DNA from: Bacteroidota bacterium
Lineage (GTDB): Bacteria > Bacteroidota > Bacteroidia > Palsa-948
Direction of reading: 5' to 3'
Assembly: GCA_016213405.1 (NCBI GenBank)
Contig: JACRAM010000061.1
Location: 1 to 55,251 of the forward strand
Length of the DNA stretch: 55,251 bases
Part shown: in pieces, positions 25,641-34,249 of the stretch
Numbering within the stretch: the stretch's first letter is position 1
Layout: every line of letters starts with the position of its first letter
Notes under the pieces: generated by a model
The model's input: only the letters and a program-made list of their open reading frames with translations
Database searches by the model: none
What the model was told of the DNA's origin: nothing
Position numbers and translations under genes: made by a program

Positions 25641-25750
25641 AACTTCTACCTGCAAATCATTTTATGTGCGAAGCTGCTGGCTTTCCACGGAATTTATCCC
25701 TCGCCTGCCGAAGGAATCCCACACGCAAAAAAAAGAATAAAAAACTTTCT

Positions 25751-25758
25751 TATCTTTG
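25751..25758 (+). promoter_or_regulatory. -7 box (TATCTTTG) directly before the His-rich gene
   Basis: An exact TAnnTTTG match whose last base is 5 bases before the ATG at 25763. If used, transcription starts at or within a few bases of the start codon and the message is leaderless or nearly so. No convincing -33 TTG is visible. Confidence 0.5.
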
Positions 25759-25762
25759 CCCG

Positions 25763-26125
25763 ATGAAATTATTAATCCCTAAATTATTAATAGCGATTGC
25801 CGGTTCTTTTCTACTGGGGCATAATCTCTCGCCCCATCTTGACAATTCTATCGAAATCACACAACACCATCACAATGATGACGATCAAGAGCACAGCATT
25901 TTCTCTTTCGGACAATTAGACGGTAATTTCATTCCTGCAAAAAGCCCAAGTATTGTTAACCCTGATTTTATATCGCAATTATTTTTTCTTCCTAATATCA
26001 CTTTACTGACTAACCTTTCTTTTACAGAAAGAAATACAGAATACGGAACTTATCAGGAATTTCCACCGCCTGAAAATTATAATTGTTCCGCTTCTCTTCG
26101 CGCTCCCCCTGCTCTTATTGGTTAA
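25763..26125 (+). CDS. Small His-rich exported protein upstream of metal-efflux genes
   Basis: A 120-residue protein with a hydrophobic N-terminus (LLIPKLLIAIAGSFLLGHNL) and the metal-binding-looking stretch ITQHHHNDDDQEHS at about residues 33-46. The start at 25763 was chosen because the -7 box lies directly in front of it and the longer frame runs through repeat DNA. Position before the RND efflux gene suggests a metal-binding or sensing role in the periplasm. No named family recognised. Confidence 0.55.
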   Translation: MKLLIPKLLIAIAGSFLLGHNLSPHLDNSIEITQHHHNDDDQEHSIFSFGQLDGNFIPAKSPSIVNPDFISQLFFLPNITLLTNLSFTERNTEYGTYQEFPPPENYNCSASLRAPPALIG

Positions 26126-26146
26126 TCTGCTTTCCGAAAGGTAAGC

Positions 26147-26182
26147 AAGCACTTGTTACGGCTATCGCTGTAATTAGTGCTT
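26147..26182 (+). promoter_or_regulatory. Hairpin in the leader of the RND efflux gene
   Basis: AAGCACT (26147-26153) pairs with AGTGCTT (26176-26182), with an inner TTACGG / CTGTAA pairing that includes one G-T pair. It lies between the His-rich gene and the pump gene, 30 bases before the ATG, without a T-run. It may be an attenuator, operator or transcript-processing site. Confidence 0.4.
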
Positions 26183-26212
26183 ATATTATTCATATATCAA
26201 TAAGAAAAAACT

Positions 26213-29200
26213 ATGCTCAATAAAATAATTCAGTTCTCTATAAAGAACAAACTCGTCATCGGGATATTTACGCTGTTCCTCATCGGTTACGGTAGCTACG
26301 AATTCACAAAACTCCCGATTGACGCAGTGCCCGACATCACCGACAATCAGGTACAGGTAATCACCATCACTCCAGCGTTGGGTGCTCCCGATGTAGAACG
26401 GCTTATTTCTTTTCCCATTGAACAGGTGAACAGCAACATTCCCGGCTTGAAAAATATCAGAAGTTTTTCCCGCTTCGGTTTGTCGGTGGTTACGATTGTG
26501 TTTGACGATGATGTGGATATTTATTGGGCGAGACAGCAAGTTACAGAACGGCTTCAACAAGCGCAGGAACAAATCCCAAAAGGTTTTGGAACACCAACGC
26601 TCGCACCCGTTACAACAGGGCTTGGAGAAATTTATCAGTATTCTGTACGCGCAAAAAAAGGATATGAAAATAAATATGACGCGATGAAACTTCGCACCAT
26701 TCAGGATTGGATTGTAAGAAGGCAGTTGCTCGGTGTGAAAGGAGTTGCCGATGTAAGCAGTTTGGGTGGATACTTAAAGCAATATGAAATTGCCGTTGAC
26801 CCCGCAAAGTTGCTTGCAAATAATATTACTATCAATGATATTTTCACTGCGCTGGAAAATAATAATCAGAACACAGGCGGAGCATACATTGAAAAGGGTC
26901 CGACAGTTTTATTTATCCGCAGTGAAGGATTGGTTGGAACTTTTGACGACATAAAAAATATTGTGGTCAAAAATCTTCCTAACGGAACACCGCTTTTGAT
27001 TGGCAATGTAGCGGATGTTCGTTTAGGAAGCGCGACACGATACGGAGCAATGACTTACAACGGAAAAGGCGAAGTTTCAGGTGCAGTGGTAATGATGTTG
27101 AAAGGCGCAAACAGCAATGAAGTAATTGAAAGAATAAAAGAACGCATCGTGCTAATTCAAAAAACATTGCCCGAAGGAGTGGTGATTGACGCTTTCCTTG
27201 ACAGAACAAAAATGGTGAACAGCGCCATCGGCACGGTAGAAACAAATTTAATGGAGGCCATTTTGATTGTACTTTTTGTGTTGGTTTTGTTTCTCGGAAA
27301 TTTCCGCGCAGGTTTTTTAATTGCATCCGTCATTCCGCTCTCCATGTTATTCGCGGTAATCATGATGAACCTTTTTGGCGTGAGCGGAAATTTAATGAGT
27401 TTAGGTGCGCTTGATTTCGGTTTGATTGTGGACGGAGCGGTAATTCTTGTTGAAGCCGTAATGCACCGCCTCACGCACAGCAAACATTTTGTAAGCATAA
27501 ATAAATTAAGTCAGCCCGAAATGGACGGAGAAGTGGGAACATCCGTAAGCCGAATTATGAACTCTGCCGTGTTCGGACAAATAATTATTCTCATAGTATA
27601 TCTGCCGATTTTTGCGCTCGAAGGAATTGAAGGAAAAATGTTCAAGCCGATGGCGCAAACCGTTGTGTTCGCTTTGCTTGGCGCATTCATCCTTTCGCTC
27701 ACTTATGTTCCGATGATGAGCGCACTATTTCTGAGCAAAAAGATTGCGCACAAAAAAACTTTTTCAGACAGAATAATGAACCGCCTCGACCGCATCTATC
27801 AGCACACGCTTGACAAAGTTTTGAATTTTCCAAAAACAATAATTGCATCAGCAGTTTTACTTTTTCTCATTGCAATTTTTGTAATGACAAAATTAGGCGG
27901 TGAGTTTATTCCTTCATTGGAAGAAGGCGACTTCGCTGTTGAAACCCGTGTACTCACAGGGAGCAATCTCACCACTTCTATGAATGCAGTTTCAACAGGA
28001 GCGAGAATTTTATTAGAGAAATTTCCAGAGGTAGAAAAAATTGTCGGCAAAACAGGAAGCAGTGAAATTCCCACCGACCCCATGCCAATAGAAGCAACGG
28101 ATATGATGATTATTTTGAAAGATAAATCAGAATGGACATCAGCAAAAACTTTTCCCGAACTCACCGAAAAAATGAGCAAGGCACTGGAAGATGTGCCCGG
28201 AGTTACTTTTGGTTTTCAATATCCCGTGCAAATGCGTTTCAACGAATTGATGACGGGCGCAAGGCAGGATGTGGTCTGTAAAATTTTCGGAGAGAATTTA
28301 GATACGCTCGCCCGCTACGGAAAAAAATTAGGCGACATCAGCAACACCGTTCAGGGCGCAAGGGATTTATATGTAGAAGCCGTAACGGGAATGCCTCAAA
28401 TTGTAATTCAATACAACCGTTCTGCCATTGCCCAATACGGTTTGAATATTTCCGACATCAATAATGTGCTGAACACCGCATTCGCAGGACAAAGCAGTGG
28501 ATTGGTTTACGAGGAAGAAAAGCGTTTTGATTTGGTAGTGCGTTTGAGTGGAGAGCAACGGAAAAATTTACAGGATGTGCAAAATCTTTTAATCCCCACT
28601 CCGAATGGAACGCAAATTCCCTTAAATGCAGTTGCAAAAGTTGAAATCACAGAGGGTCCGAATCAAATACAAAGACAAGACGCGCAACGCAGAATCATTG
28701 TCGGTTTCAATGTGAGCGGAAGAGATGTGCAAAGTATGGTGAAAGAATTACAGGAAAAAGTTGACAAGCAAATAAAATTACCCCCTGGATATTTTATCAC
28801 TTATGGAGGAGCGTTTGAAAACCTTGAAAAAGCAAAACAAAGATTATCCATAGCAGTTCCCGTTTCGTTACTGCTTATTTTTCTTCTGTTATATTTCACT
28901 TTCAATTCTGTGAAACAGGGATTGTTGGTTTACTCCGCAATTCCGCTTTCCGCCATCGGAGGAATATTTGCGCTGGCAGTTTGCGGAATACCTTTCAGCA
29001 TTTCAGCGGGCGTTGGTTTCATTGCATTGTTCGGGGTGGCGGTGCTGAACGGAATTATTTTGATAGCGGAATTTAACCGCCTGAAAAGTGAAGGCGTTGA
29101 CGATGTAAAAAGAATAGTCATTCAGGGAACAAAAATCCGCTTGCGTTCCGTGTTAATGACAGGAGCAGTTCCCGCATTAGGATTTTTGCCGATGGCAATA

Positions 29201-30571
29201 AGTCAGGGCGCAGGCGCATCCGTGCAACGACCATTGGCAACCGTTGTAATCGGAGGTTTACTCATTGCAACATTCCTCACTCTTTTTGTTTTACCAATCT
29301 TATACATCATGTTTGAAAAAGGAATTTCATTCGGAAAGAAAAAAATAAATGTTACAGCATCAGTAATAGTTTTCTTCGCAACATTTTTGTTTGCAAATAA
29401 TTCATCTGCTCAAAACCCGATTACGCTTCAAAGTGCGATTGATACCGCTCTGAAAAATAATCTTTCATTGCGGAATGAAAAACTAAACGCAGATTATTTA
29501 CAGAAACTCAAAGGCACAGCATGGGATATTCCGCAGACAACCGTTTCATATGATTACGGACAAATCAACAGCGCATTCACCGATAATAAATTCGGAATAA
29601 CGCAAAACATAAAGTTCCCTTCGGTATATGCACGGCAAAAAACTGTTTTCAACGAAGAATGGAAAAGCGGAATATTGAATGTTGCCGTGAAGGAAAATGA
29701 ATTGAAAAAACAAGTCACGGAAGTATATTATGAATTGCTGTATTTACAGCAAAAACAAAAACTCTTACAGCATACCGACAGCATTTACGCAACCTTTCTG
29801 CAAAATGCAGAACAGCGTTTCAGCAAAGGAGAAAGCAACATTCTTGAAAAAACAACTGCCGAAACACAACGGGGGCAAATTAAAATTCAGTTATCAGAGT
29901 TGGAAAATGATTTGGCAATTCTGAAATTGCAATTCAAATTACTGCTCAATACAAATACAGATTTTATTCCCTCCGAAAGTAATTTCAAAATATCTCCGCC
30001 TGTATTAGCCGATACATCCGCAATTCAGCAAAATCCATTTATAAAACAATTAGAACAACAACAACAAATCGGATTTGCAAAATATAAATTGGAAAAATCA
30101 AAACTCCTCCCGAATCTTTTTGCTACCTATAATAATATGAGCATACAGGGAAATGGAGCGGATAATATTTTTTATACTTCTTCCAATCGTTTTCAATCCT
30201 TTCAGGTAGGTATCGGAATCCCTTTATTTTTCGGCTCGCAAAAATCAGGTATCGGGGCAATGAAAATATACTGGCAGATTTCCCAGAACAATTATTTGCT
30301 CGGAATGCAAACAATGAAAACCGAATACCAGCAAGCAGTTTTAGAATACAATAAAAATCTGCAAACAGTAAATTATTACGAAAGCACCGCCAATAAAAAT
30401 GCGGATGTAATTATTAAAACCGCCAACCTTCAGTTTCAAAATGGCGACATCAATTATTTAGAATGGGTAATGCTTACCAATAACGCCATCGCCATTCAAA
30501 GCGAATATCTGGACGCAGTAAAAAATCTGAATCAAAGTATCATCAAAATAAATTCATTAACAAACAAGTAA
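26213..30571 (+). CDS. CusA/CzcA heavy-metal RND pump fused to a TolC-like outer-membrane channel
   Basis: A 1452-residue natural fusion. Residues 1 to about 1040 are a CzcA/CusA-type RND transporter: NKLVIGIFTLFLIGYGSYEF as first helix, KLPIDAVPDITDNQVQVIT, the proton-relay block LGALDFGLIVDGAVILVEAV, and SISAGVGFIALFGVAVLNGI in the second half. Residues about 1067-1452 are a TolC/CzcC-type outer-membrane efflux protein (ITLQSAIDTALKNNLSLRNE, then long coiled-coil helices). The junction contains a hydrophobic stretch and NNSSAQ, which looks like an ordinary signal peptide with cleavage after Ala1066. The pump expels metal ions such as Cu+, Zn2+ or Co2+; exact metal not determinable. Fusions of this kind occur elsewhere in Bacteroidota. 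Confidence 0.92.
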   Translation: MLNKIIQFSIKNKLVIGIFTLFLIGYGSYEFTKLPIDAVPDITDNQVQVITITPALGAPDVERLISFPIEQVNSNIPGLKNIRSFSRFGLSVVTIVFDDDVDIYWARQQVTERLQQAQEQIPKGFGTPTLAPVTTGLGEIYQYSVRAKKGYENKYDAMKLRTIQDWIVRRQLLGVKGVADVSSLGGYLKQYEIAVDPAKLLANNITINDIFTALENNNQNTGGAYIEKGPTVLFIRSEGLVGTFDDIKNIVVKNLPNGTPLLIGNVADVRLGSATRYGAMTYNGKGEVSGAVVMMLKGANSNEVIERIKERIVLIQKTLPEGVVIDAFLDRTKMVNSAIGTVETNLMEAILIVLFVLVLFLGNFRAGFLIASVIPLSMLFAVIMMNLFGVSGNLMSLGALDFGLIVDGAVILVEAVMHRLTHSKHFVSINKLSQPEMDGEVGTSVSRIMNSAVFGQIIILIVYLPIFALEGIEGKMFKPMAQTVVFALLGAFILSLTYVPMMSALFLSKKIAHKKTFSDRIMNRLDRIYQHTLDKVLNFPKTIIASAVLLFLIAIFVMTKLGGEFIPSLEEGDFAVETRVLTGSNLTTSMNAVSTGARILLEKFPEVEKIVGKTGSSEIPTDPMPIEATDMMIILKDKSEWTSAKTFPELTEKMSKALEDVPGVTFGFQYPVQMRFNELMTGARQDVVCKIFGENLDTLARYGKKLGDISNTVQGARDLYVEAVTGMPQIVIQYNRSAIAQYGLNISDINNVLNTAFAGQSSGLVYEEEKRFDLVVRLSGEQRKNLQDVQNLLIPTPNGTQIPLNAVAKVEITEGPNQIQRQDAQRRIIVGFNVSGRDVQSMVKELQEKVDKQIKLPPGYFITYGGAFENLEKAKQRLSIAVPVSLLLIFLLLYFTFNSVKQGLLVYSAIPLSAIGGIFALAVCGIPFSISAGVGFIALFGVAVLNGIILIAEFNRLKSEGVDDVKRIVIQGTKIRLRSVLMTGAVPALGFLPMAISQGAGASVQRPLATVVIGGLLIATFLTLFVLPILYIMFEKGISFGKKKINVTASVIVFFATFLFANNSSAQNPITLQSAIDTALKNNLSLRNEKLNADYLQKLKGTAWDIPQTTVSYDYGQINSAFTDNKFGITQNIKFPSVYARQKTVFNEEWKSGILNVAVKENELKKQVTEVYYELLYLQQKQKLLQHTDSIYATFLQNAEQRFSKGESNILEKTTAETQRGQIKIQLSELENDLAILKLQFKLLLNTNTDFIPSESNFKISPPVLADTSAIQQNPFIKQLEQQQQIGFAKYKLEKSKLLPNLFATYNNMSIQGNGADNIFYTSSNRFQSFQVGIGIPLFFGSQKSGIGAMKIYWQISQNNYLLGMQTMKTEYQQAVLEYNKNLQTVNYYESTANKNADVIIKTANLQFQNGDINYLEWVMLTNNAIAIQSEYLDAVKNLNQSIIKINSLTNK

Positions 30572-30583
30572 ACTAAAAATAAA

Positions 30584-31720
30584 ATGAAGAACATAATTAT
30601 CGTATCAATTTTGTTTGCAACGCTGACCGCTTGCAACAATAACGAGCAAACAAAAAATAAAACAGAAGCAACGGTAAACGAAAACATGGTTCAACTTACC
30701 GAAGTGCAATTAAAAAATGCGAGTATTGCAACGGGAAAACTGGAACAAAAAAATATTTCCTCCATTCTGAAAGTAAATGGAATGATTGATGTTCCACCGC
30801 AAAATATGGTATCCATCAGCGTTCCATTGGGCGGATATTTGAAATCCACTAAACTTTTGCCCGGCATGCATATCAGCAAAGGAGAAACTATTGCAGTGAT
30901 GGAAGACCAGCAATATATCCAACTGCAACAGGATTATTTAACAGCAAAAGCAAAACTCATTTTCAGCGAAGCGGAATTTAATCGGCAGAAAGAACTTAAT
31001 CAAAGTAAAGCCAGCAGTGATAAAATTTTTCAGCAAGCGCAAGCCGATTACACTTCGCAGAAAGTATTGGTGAAATCGCTTTCGGAAAAACTGCAACTCA
31101 TCGGAATCAATCCCGAAACGCTGAATGAAAATAATTTATCACGAAGCATAACCATCCCTTCTCCTATTGACGGATTTGTTTCAAAAGTAAATGTCAACAT
31201 AGGTAAATACGCAAAGCCAGAAGATGTATTGTTTGAAATAGTGAACCCTGCTGACATACATCTTGCGCTCACTATTTTTGAAAAAGACATCAATAAACTT
31301 TTCATCGGGCAGAAACTTATTGCTTACACAAACAATAATCCTGAAAAAAAATATCCTTGTGAAATAATTCTTATCGGGAAAGATTTCGGGCAGGATAGAA
31401 GTGTTGAAGTCCACTGTCATTTTGAAAAATATGACGCTACGCTTATCCCCGGAATGTTTATGAATGCAGAAATTGAAGTGCAGAGCAATAACGCTTTGGT
31501 TTTGCCTTCGGAGGCTGTTGTAAGTTTTGAAAACAAGCAATATGTTTTCATAGCAAAAAACAATACTGAATTTGAAATGACAGAAATAAAAACAGGTAAC
31601 ACCGAAAACGGATTTACAGAAATTGTTTTGCCAACGGATAAAACTTTGGGAAATCGTAACTTTGTCATCAAAGGGGCATATTCCTTACTGATGAAAATGA
31701 AAAACACATCAGAGGAGTAA
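30584..31720 (+). CDS. RND periplasmic adaptor (CusB/CzcB type) lipoprotein
   Basis: A 378-residue membrane-fusion protein connecting the pump to the outer-membrane channel. The signal ends in a lipobox (TLTAC, Cys17). The barrel-sandwich domain includes VPLGGYLKSTKLLPGMHISK and PSPIDGFVSKVNVNIGKYAK, with the coiled-coil hairpin between them (about residues 105-175), and a beta-barrel domain follows (SVEVHCHFEKYDATLIPGMF). It starts 12 bases after the fused pump gene. With the pump-channel fusion it completes a tripartite efflux system from only two genes. Confidence 0.9.
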   Translation: MKNIIIVSILFATLTACNNNEQTKNKTEATVNENMVQLTEVQLKNASIATGKLEQKNISSILKVNGMIDVPPQNMVSISVPLGGYLKSTKLLPGMHISKGETIAVMEDQQYIQLQQDYLTAKAKLIFSEAEFNRQKELNQSKASSDKIFQQAQADYTSQKVLVKSLSEKLQLIGINPETLNENNLSRSITIPSPIDGFVSKVNVNIGKYAKPEDVLFEIVNPADIHLALTIFEKDINKLFIGQKLIAYTNNNPEKKYPCEIILIGKDFGQDRSVEVHCHFEKYDATLIPGMFMNAEIEVQSNNALVLPSEAVVSFENKQYVFIAKNNTEFEMTEIKTGNTENGFTEIVLPTDKTLGNRNFVIKGAYSLLMKMKNTSEE

Positions 31721-31726
31721 TGGAAA

Positions 31727-31840
31727 ATGAAAAATGAGGATGGATATATTAAAAAGTATGCGATTATCTTCTTTTCCGGAGTAATAATTATTTACGCTCT
31801 TATCATTTGGGGAATCTTGCAATTAGTAAAATGTATGTGA
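31727..31840 (+). CDS. 37-residue single-pass membrane peptide
   Basis: A short open frame starts at ATG 31727, 6 bases after the adaptor gene, and stops at 31838-31840. It encodes a charged N-terminus (MKNEDGYIKKY), a hydrophobic helix of about 22 residues (from AIIFFSGVIIIYALIIW) and a short end KCM. The hydrophobic profile and tight spacing support a real small protein, perhaps a partner of the RND pump in the manner of AcrZ; that role is inference. No family recognised. Confidence 0.45.
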   Translation: MKNEDGYIKKYAIIFFSGVIIIYALIIWGILQLVKCM

Positions 31841-31841
31841 A

Positions 31842-32846
31842 ATGAAAAGAATAATCTTTAAGCCAATTCTTTTTATTATTCCTTGCTTGATAGCAATTTC
31901 CAATTCATATTCGCAAACCGCTCAATTGATTGTATCTCCAAATGATACTGTTTGTCCTAACGATTCGGTCACAATAACAATTCAAAATTCTACAGGCACA
32001 GTTTTCTGGAGCACAGGTTCTTTTGGTCTTTCTATTATGGTGAATCCCACAATCACTACTACCTACTATGCCATTAATGATTATGGCGGAACGAATGACA
32101 CGTTATATGCGACAATAACTGTAAGGACTGTACAATCCTTTATTGATATTCATCCCGGTGGAATGTATTGTAAGGGCGATACTTTTTTTTCTATCCTTCT
32201 CATAAATCCTATAGGCAGTGTGTTATGGAGTACAGGTGATACAACAAACGTTATATTTGTCAGCCCGCCAACTACACAGACATATTGGTTTATAAACGAT
32301 GTCGGTACTAACTGTGCCGACACTGTATATGAAACTATTTCCGTATTTCCTGACGCTACACCTGTAATAACTACCACAAGCAGTATATTTTGCAATGGCA
32401 TGCCTGCAACTGTTTCCTTGAACAATCCTGTAGGAAATATTTTATGGTCAACAGGAGAAACTACTTCTTCTATTTCAGTTATACCTTCTTTCAATAGTTA
32501 CTTGTATGTGATAAATGATTATCAGGGCAACTGTCCTGATACAGGATATATTTCTATCAATGGAATACCCTCAGAAATTTGGCTTCCTAATGCTTTTTCT
32601 CCGAATGACGATGGAGAAAATGATGACTTCAAAATTTATGGCGGAACACCTTCGGAATTTAGGTTAAGAATTTTTAACCGGTGGGGAGAAAAATTATTTG
32701 ATTCAAATAATCCCAATGAGGGATGGGATGGAAAACACAAGGAACAAGAATGTCCATCGGGAGTTTATTCATGGGTGGTATCCTATTTTAATTCCTGTTC
32801 TGATAATATGCAACAAATATCGGGCAATGTAACTTTATTGAGATAA
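31842..32846 (+). CDS. Secreted protein with gliding-type (type B) T9SS C-terminal domain
   Basis: A 334-residue exported protein. A signal peptide (residues 1-25, ending SYSQ) is followed by three PKD/Ig-like modules of about 80 residues, each with a repeated core such as GTVFWSTGSFG, GSVLWSTGDTT and GNILWSTGETT. The last 90 residues form the gliding-associated C-terminal domain: IWLPNAFSPNDDGENDDFKI, FNRWGEKLFDSNNPNEGWDG, and CPSGVYSWVVSY. The cell secretes it through the type IX system. It starts 1 base after the 37-residue peptide gene but probably is functionally separate. Confidence 0.88.
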   Translation: MKRIIFKPILFIIPCLIAISNSYSQTAQLIVSPNDTVCPNDSVTITIQNSTGTVFWSTGSFGLSIMVNPTITTTYYAINDYGGTNDTLYATITVRTVQSFIDIHPGGMYCKGDTFFSILLINPIGSVLWSTGDTTNVIFVSPPTTQTYWFINDVGTNCADTVYETISVFPDATPVITTTSSIFCNGMPATVSLNNPVGNILWSTGETTSSISVIPSFNSYLYVINDYQGNCPDTGYISINGIPSEIWLPNAFSPNDDGENDDFKIYGGTPSEFRLRIFNRWGEKLFDSNNPNEGWDGKHKEQECPSGVYSWVVSYFNSCSDNMQQISGNVTLLR

Positions 32847-32913
32847 TATCGGAAATTCAATGACTGCAATGCAACCGCTTCCTTCATTTTTTACTCTAAA
32901 GTCTTAACACATC

Positions 32914-33942
32914 TTAGGGTACGACAACGCCCTTTATGGTTGAAGTCATCATAACTTTCATCTCTCCTTTTTCATCAGCATAAATCAGGTAAACATTCAG
33001 CGTAGAATCTTTTTGTAAATAGTTCAAAGTTTTTTCAAGTCCCATCACCATAAATGCTGTAGCAAACGCATCGGCTGTCATGCAATCATCGGCAATAACT
33101 GTAACGCTCAATAAATTATTCAGCGCAGGATAGCCCGTCATCGGGTCAATTTCGTGAGAGACTTTTTTTCCGTTTCGGTAATAAAAATTCCGGTAGTTGC
33201 CAGAAGTCGCCAATGATTTGTTTTCCAATTTAAGAATATCTTTCAACTCATGATTGGCTGCACTTGGGTCATCAATAGGTTTCTCAACTCCAATTCTCCA
33301 TACTTCCCCTTTTTCATTTTTCCCTTTTGCTCTCACTTCTCCGCCAATCTCTGCCATATAATTTTCAATTCCTCGTTCCTCCAGCAACATTCCCACCAAA
33401 TCAACTCCGTATCCTTTTGCAATGGCGCTGAAATCAACTTGTATCCGTTTGTCTTTTTTTCTCACAAAATACTTTTCATTTCTTTCTATTAAACCAATAT
33501 TCCTATACCCCACTAATTGCTGCAACGAATCCACAACAGCACTATCCATTCTGATTGTATCTGTATATCCAAATCCCCACCCATTGACTAAAGGCATCAC
33601 CGTTATATCAAATGCTCCATCCGTTTTTTCAGAAACATCCTGTGCTTTTCTGAAAACTTCAACAAAATATTCATCCACTTCAATCATCGTATCTGGCTTA
33701 TTCACTTTGGAAATAGTGGAAGAAGGAATATAAGTAGAAACTGAATTATTAAATTCAACAAGAAGTGAATCAATCTCAGTCTGAAAATTAGTTGAATTAC
33801 TGCTCATGTCTTTTTTATCGGAAGACAAATAGGAAATATGATAGGTCGTTCCCATTGTTTTTCCTTCCAACTTTACTAATTGCTTTTCACCTGAATTGCA
33901 AGCCAGAAAAAAAATAAGTGATAACCAGTAAAATTTTTTCAT
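32914..33942 (-). CDS. apbE: FAD:protein FMN transferase, ApbE family, lipoprotein
   Basis: ApbE attaches FMN to Thr of target proteins such as RnfG and RnfD. The 342-residue protein has a lipobox signal (FFLACNSGE, Cys16) and the family blocks GKTMGTTYHISY (about residues 27-38), DFSAIAKGYGVDLVGMLLEE and YMAEIGGEVRAKGKN, then HEIDPMTGYPALNNLLSVTV with the conserved metal/FAD Asp and His-Ile-type motif, and DCMTADAFATAFMVMG. It lies on the opposite strand between T9SS cargo and the second korA. The likely clients here are RnfG and RnfD of the operon at 19.2-23.6 kb. Confidence 0.93.
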   Translation of the reverse strand: MKKFYWLSLIFFLACNSGEKQLVKLEGKTMGTTYHISYLSSDKKDMSSNSTNFQTEIDSLLVEFNNSVSTYIPSSTISKVNKPDTMIEVDEYFVEVFRKAQDVSEKTDGAFDITVMPLVNGWGFGYTDTIRMDSAVVDSLQQLVGYRNIGLIERNEKYFVRKKDKRIQVDFSAIAKGYGVDLVGMLLEERGIENYMAEIGGEVRAKGKNEKGEVWRIGVEKPIDDPSAANHELKDILKLENKSLATSGNYRNFYYRNGKKVSHEIDPMTGYPALNNLLSVTVIADDCMTADAFATAFMVMGLEKTLNYLQKDSTLNVYLIYADEKGEMKVMMTSTIKGVVVP

Positions 33943-33952
33943 ACTTCTATTT

Positions 33953-34195
33953 TGGGAATAGGGTATAAGGTATTGGGTAAATGGAAATAGATTTCTCCTC
34001 TTATGGGCATCTCTAAAATCTATTTTGAATGAAGAACATTTGAACAGCGAACATTCGAAGTGAATGCATTTTACTTCTGATTTCGTAATTCAAATGTTCA
34101 ATTATTCTATTGTTCACCCCGTTGGATAAGTATCCTATGGGGTTCATGAGTTTTTAGAGGTTCCCTTATGCCTCATACCTTATTCCCCTATACCT
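33953..34195. repeat. Nested set of palindromic repeats upstream of korA2
   Basis: Four complementary pairs lie inside one another in the 307-base gap: an outer pair of GGTATAAGG-type words (33953-33977 with 34171-34195), a second pair with ATCTCTAAAA (34000-34019) and TTTTTAGAGG (34151-34170), a perfect third pair GAACATTTGAA (34034-34044) and TTCAAATGTTC (34089-34099), and a separate hairpin ACCCC...GGATAAGTATCC...GGGGT at 34117-34144. The order indicates successive insertion or growth of palindromes. No gene lies here. Confidence 0.65.
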
Positions 34196-34214
34196 CTATA
34201 CAAATATATTTAAT

Positions 34215-34222
34215 TACTTTTG
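34215..34222 (+). promoter_or_regulatory. -7 box for korA2
   Basis: TACTTTTG matches TAnnTTTG and ends 27 bases before the ATG at 34250. Its position makes the alternative TTG start at 34220 impossible for this promoter and supports the ATG. No clear -33 motif. Confidence 0.5.
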
Positions 34223-34249
34223 TCTGCAATTAACGATATAATAAAAAGT

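Noticed and set aside
25539-25762. A short reading frame after the antiporter
   Set aside because: It is made of dispersed repeat words and has no ribosome-binding site or recognisable content.
26496-26687. Short frames within the RND gene
   Set aside because: All lie in other frames of a clearly coding gene.
34220-34249. TTG start for korA2
   Set aside because: The TTG overlaps the -7 box at 34215-34222, so it would not be in the transcript; the ATG at 34250 is used.
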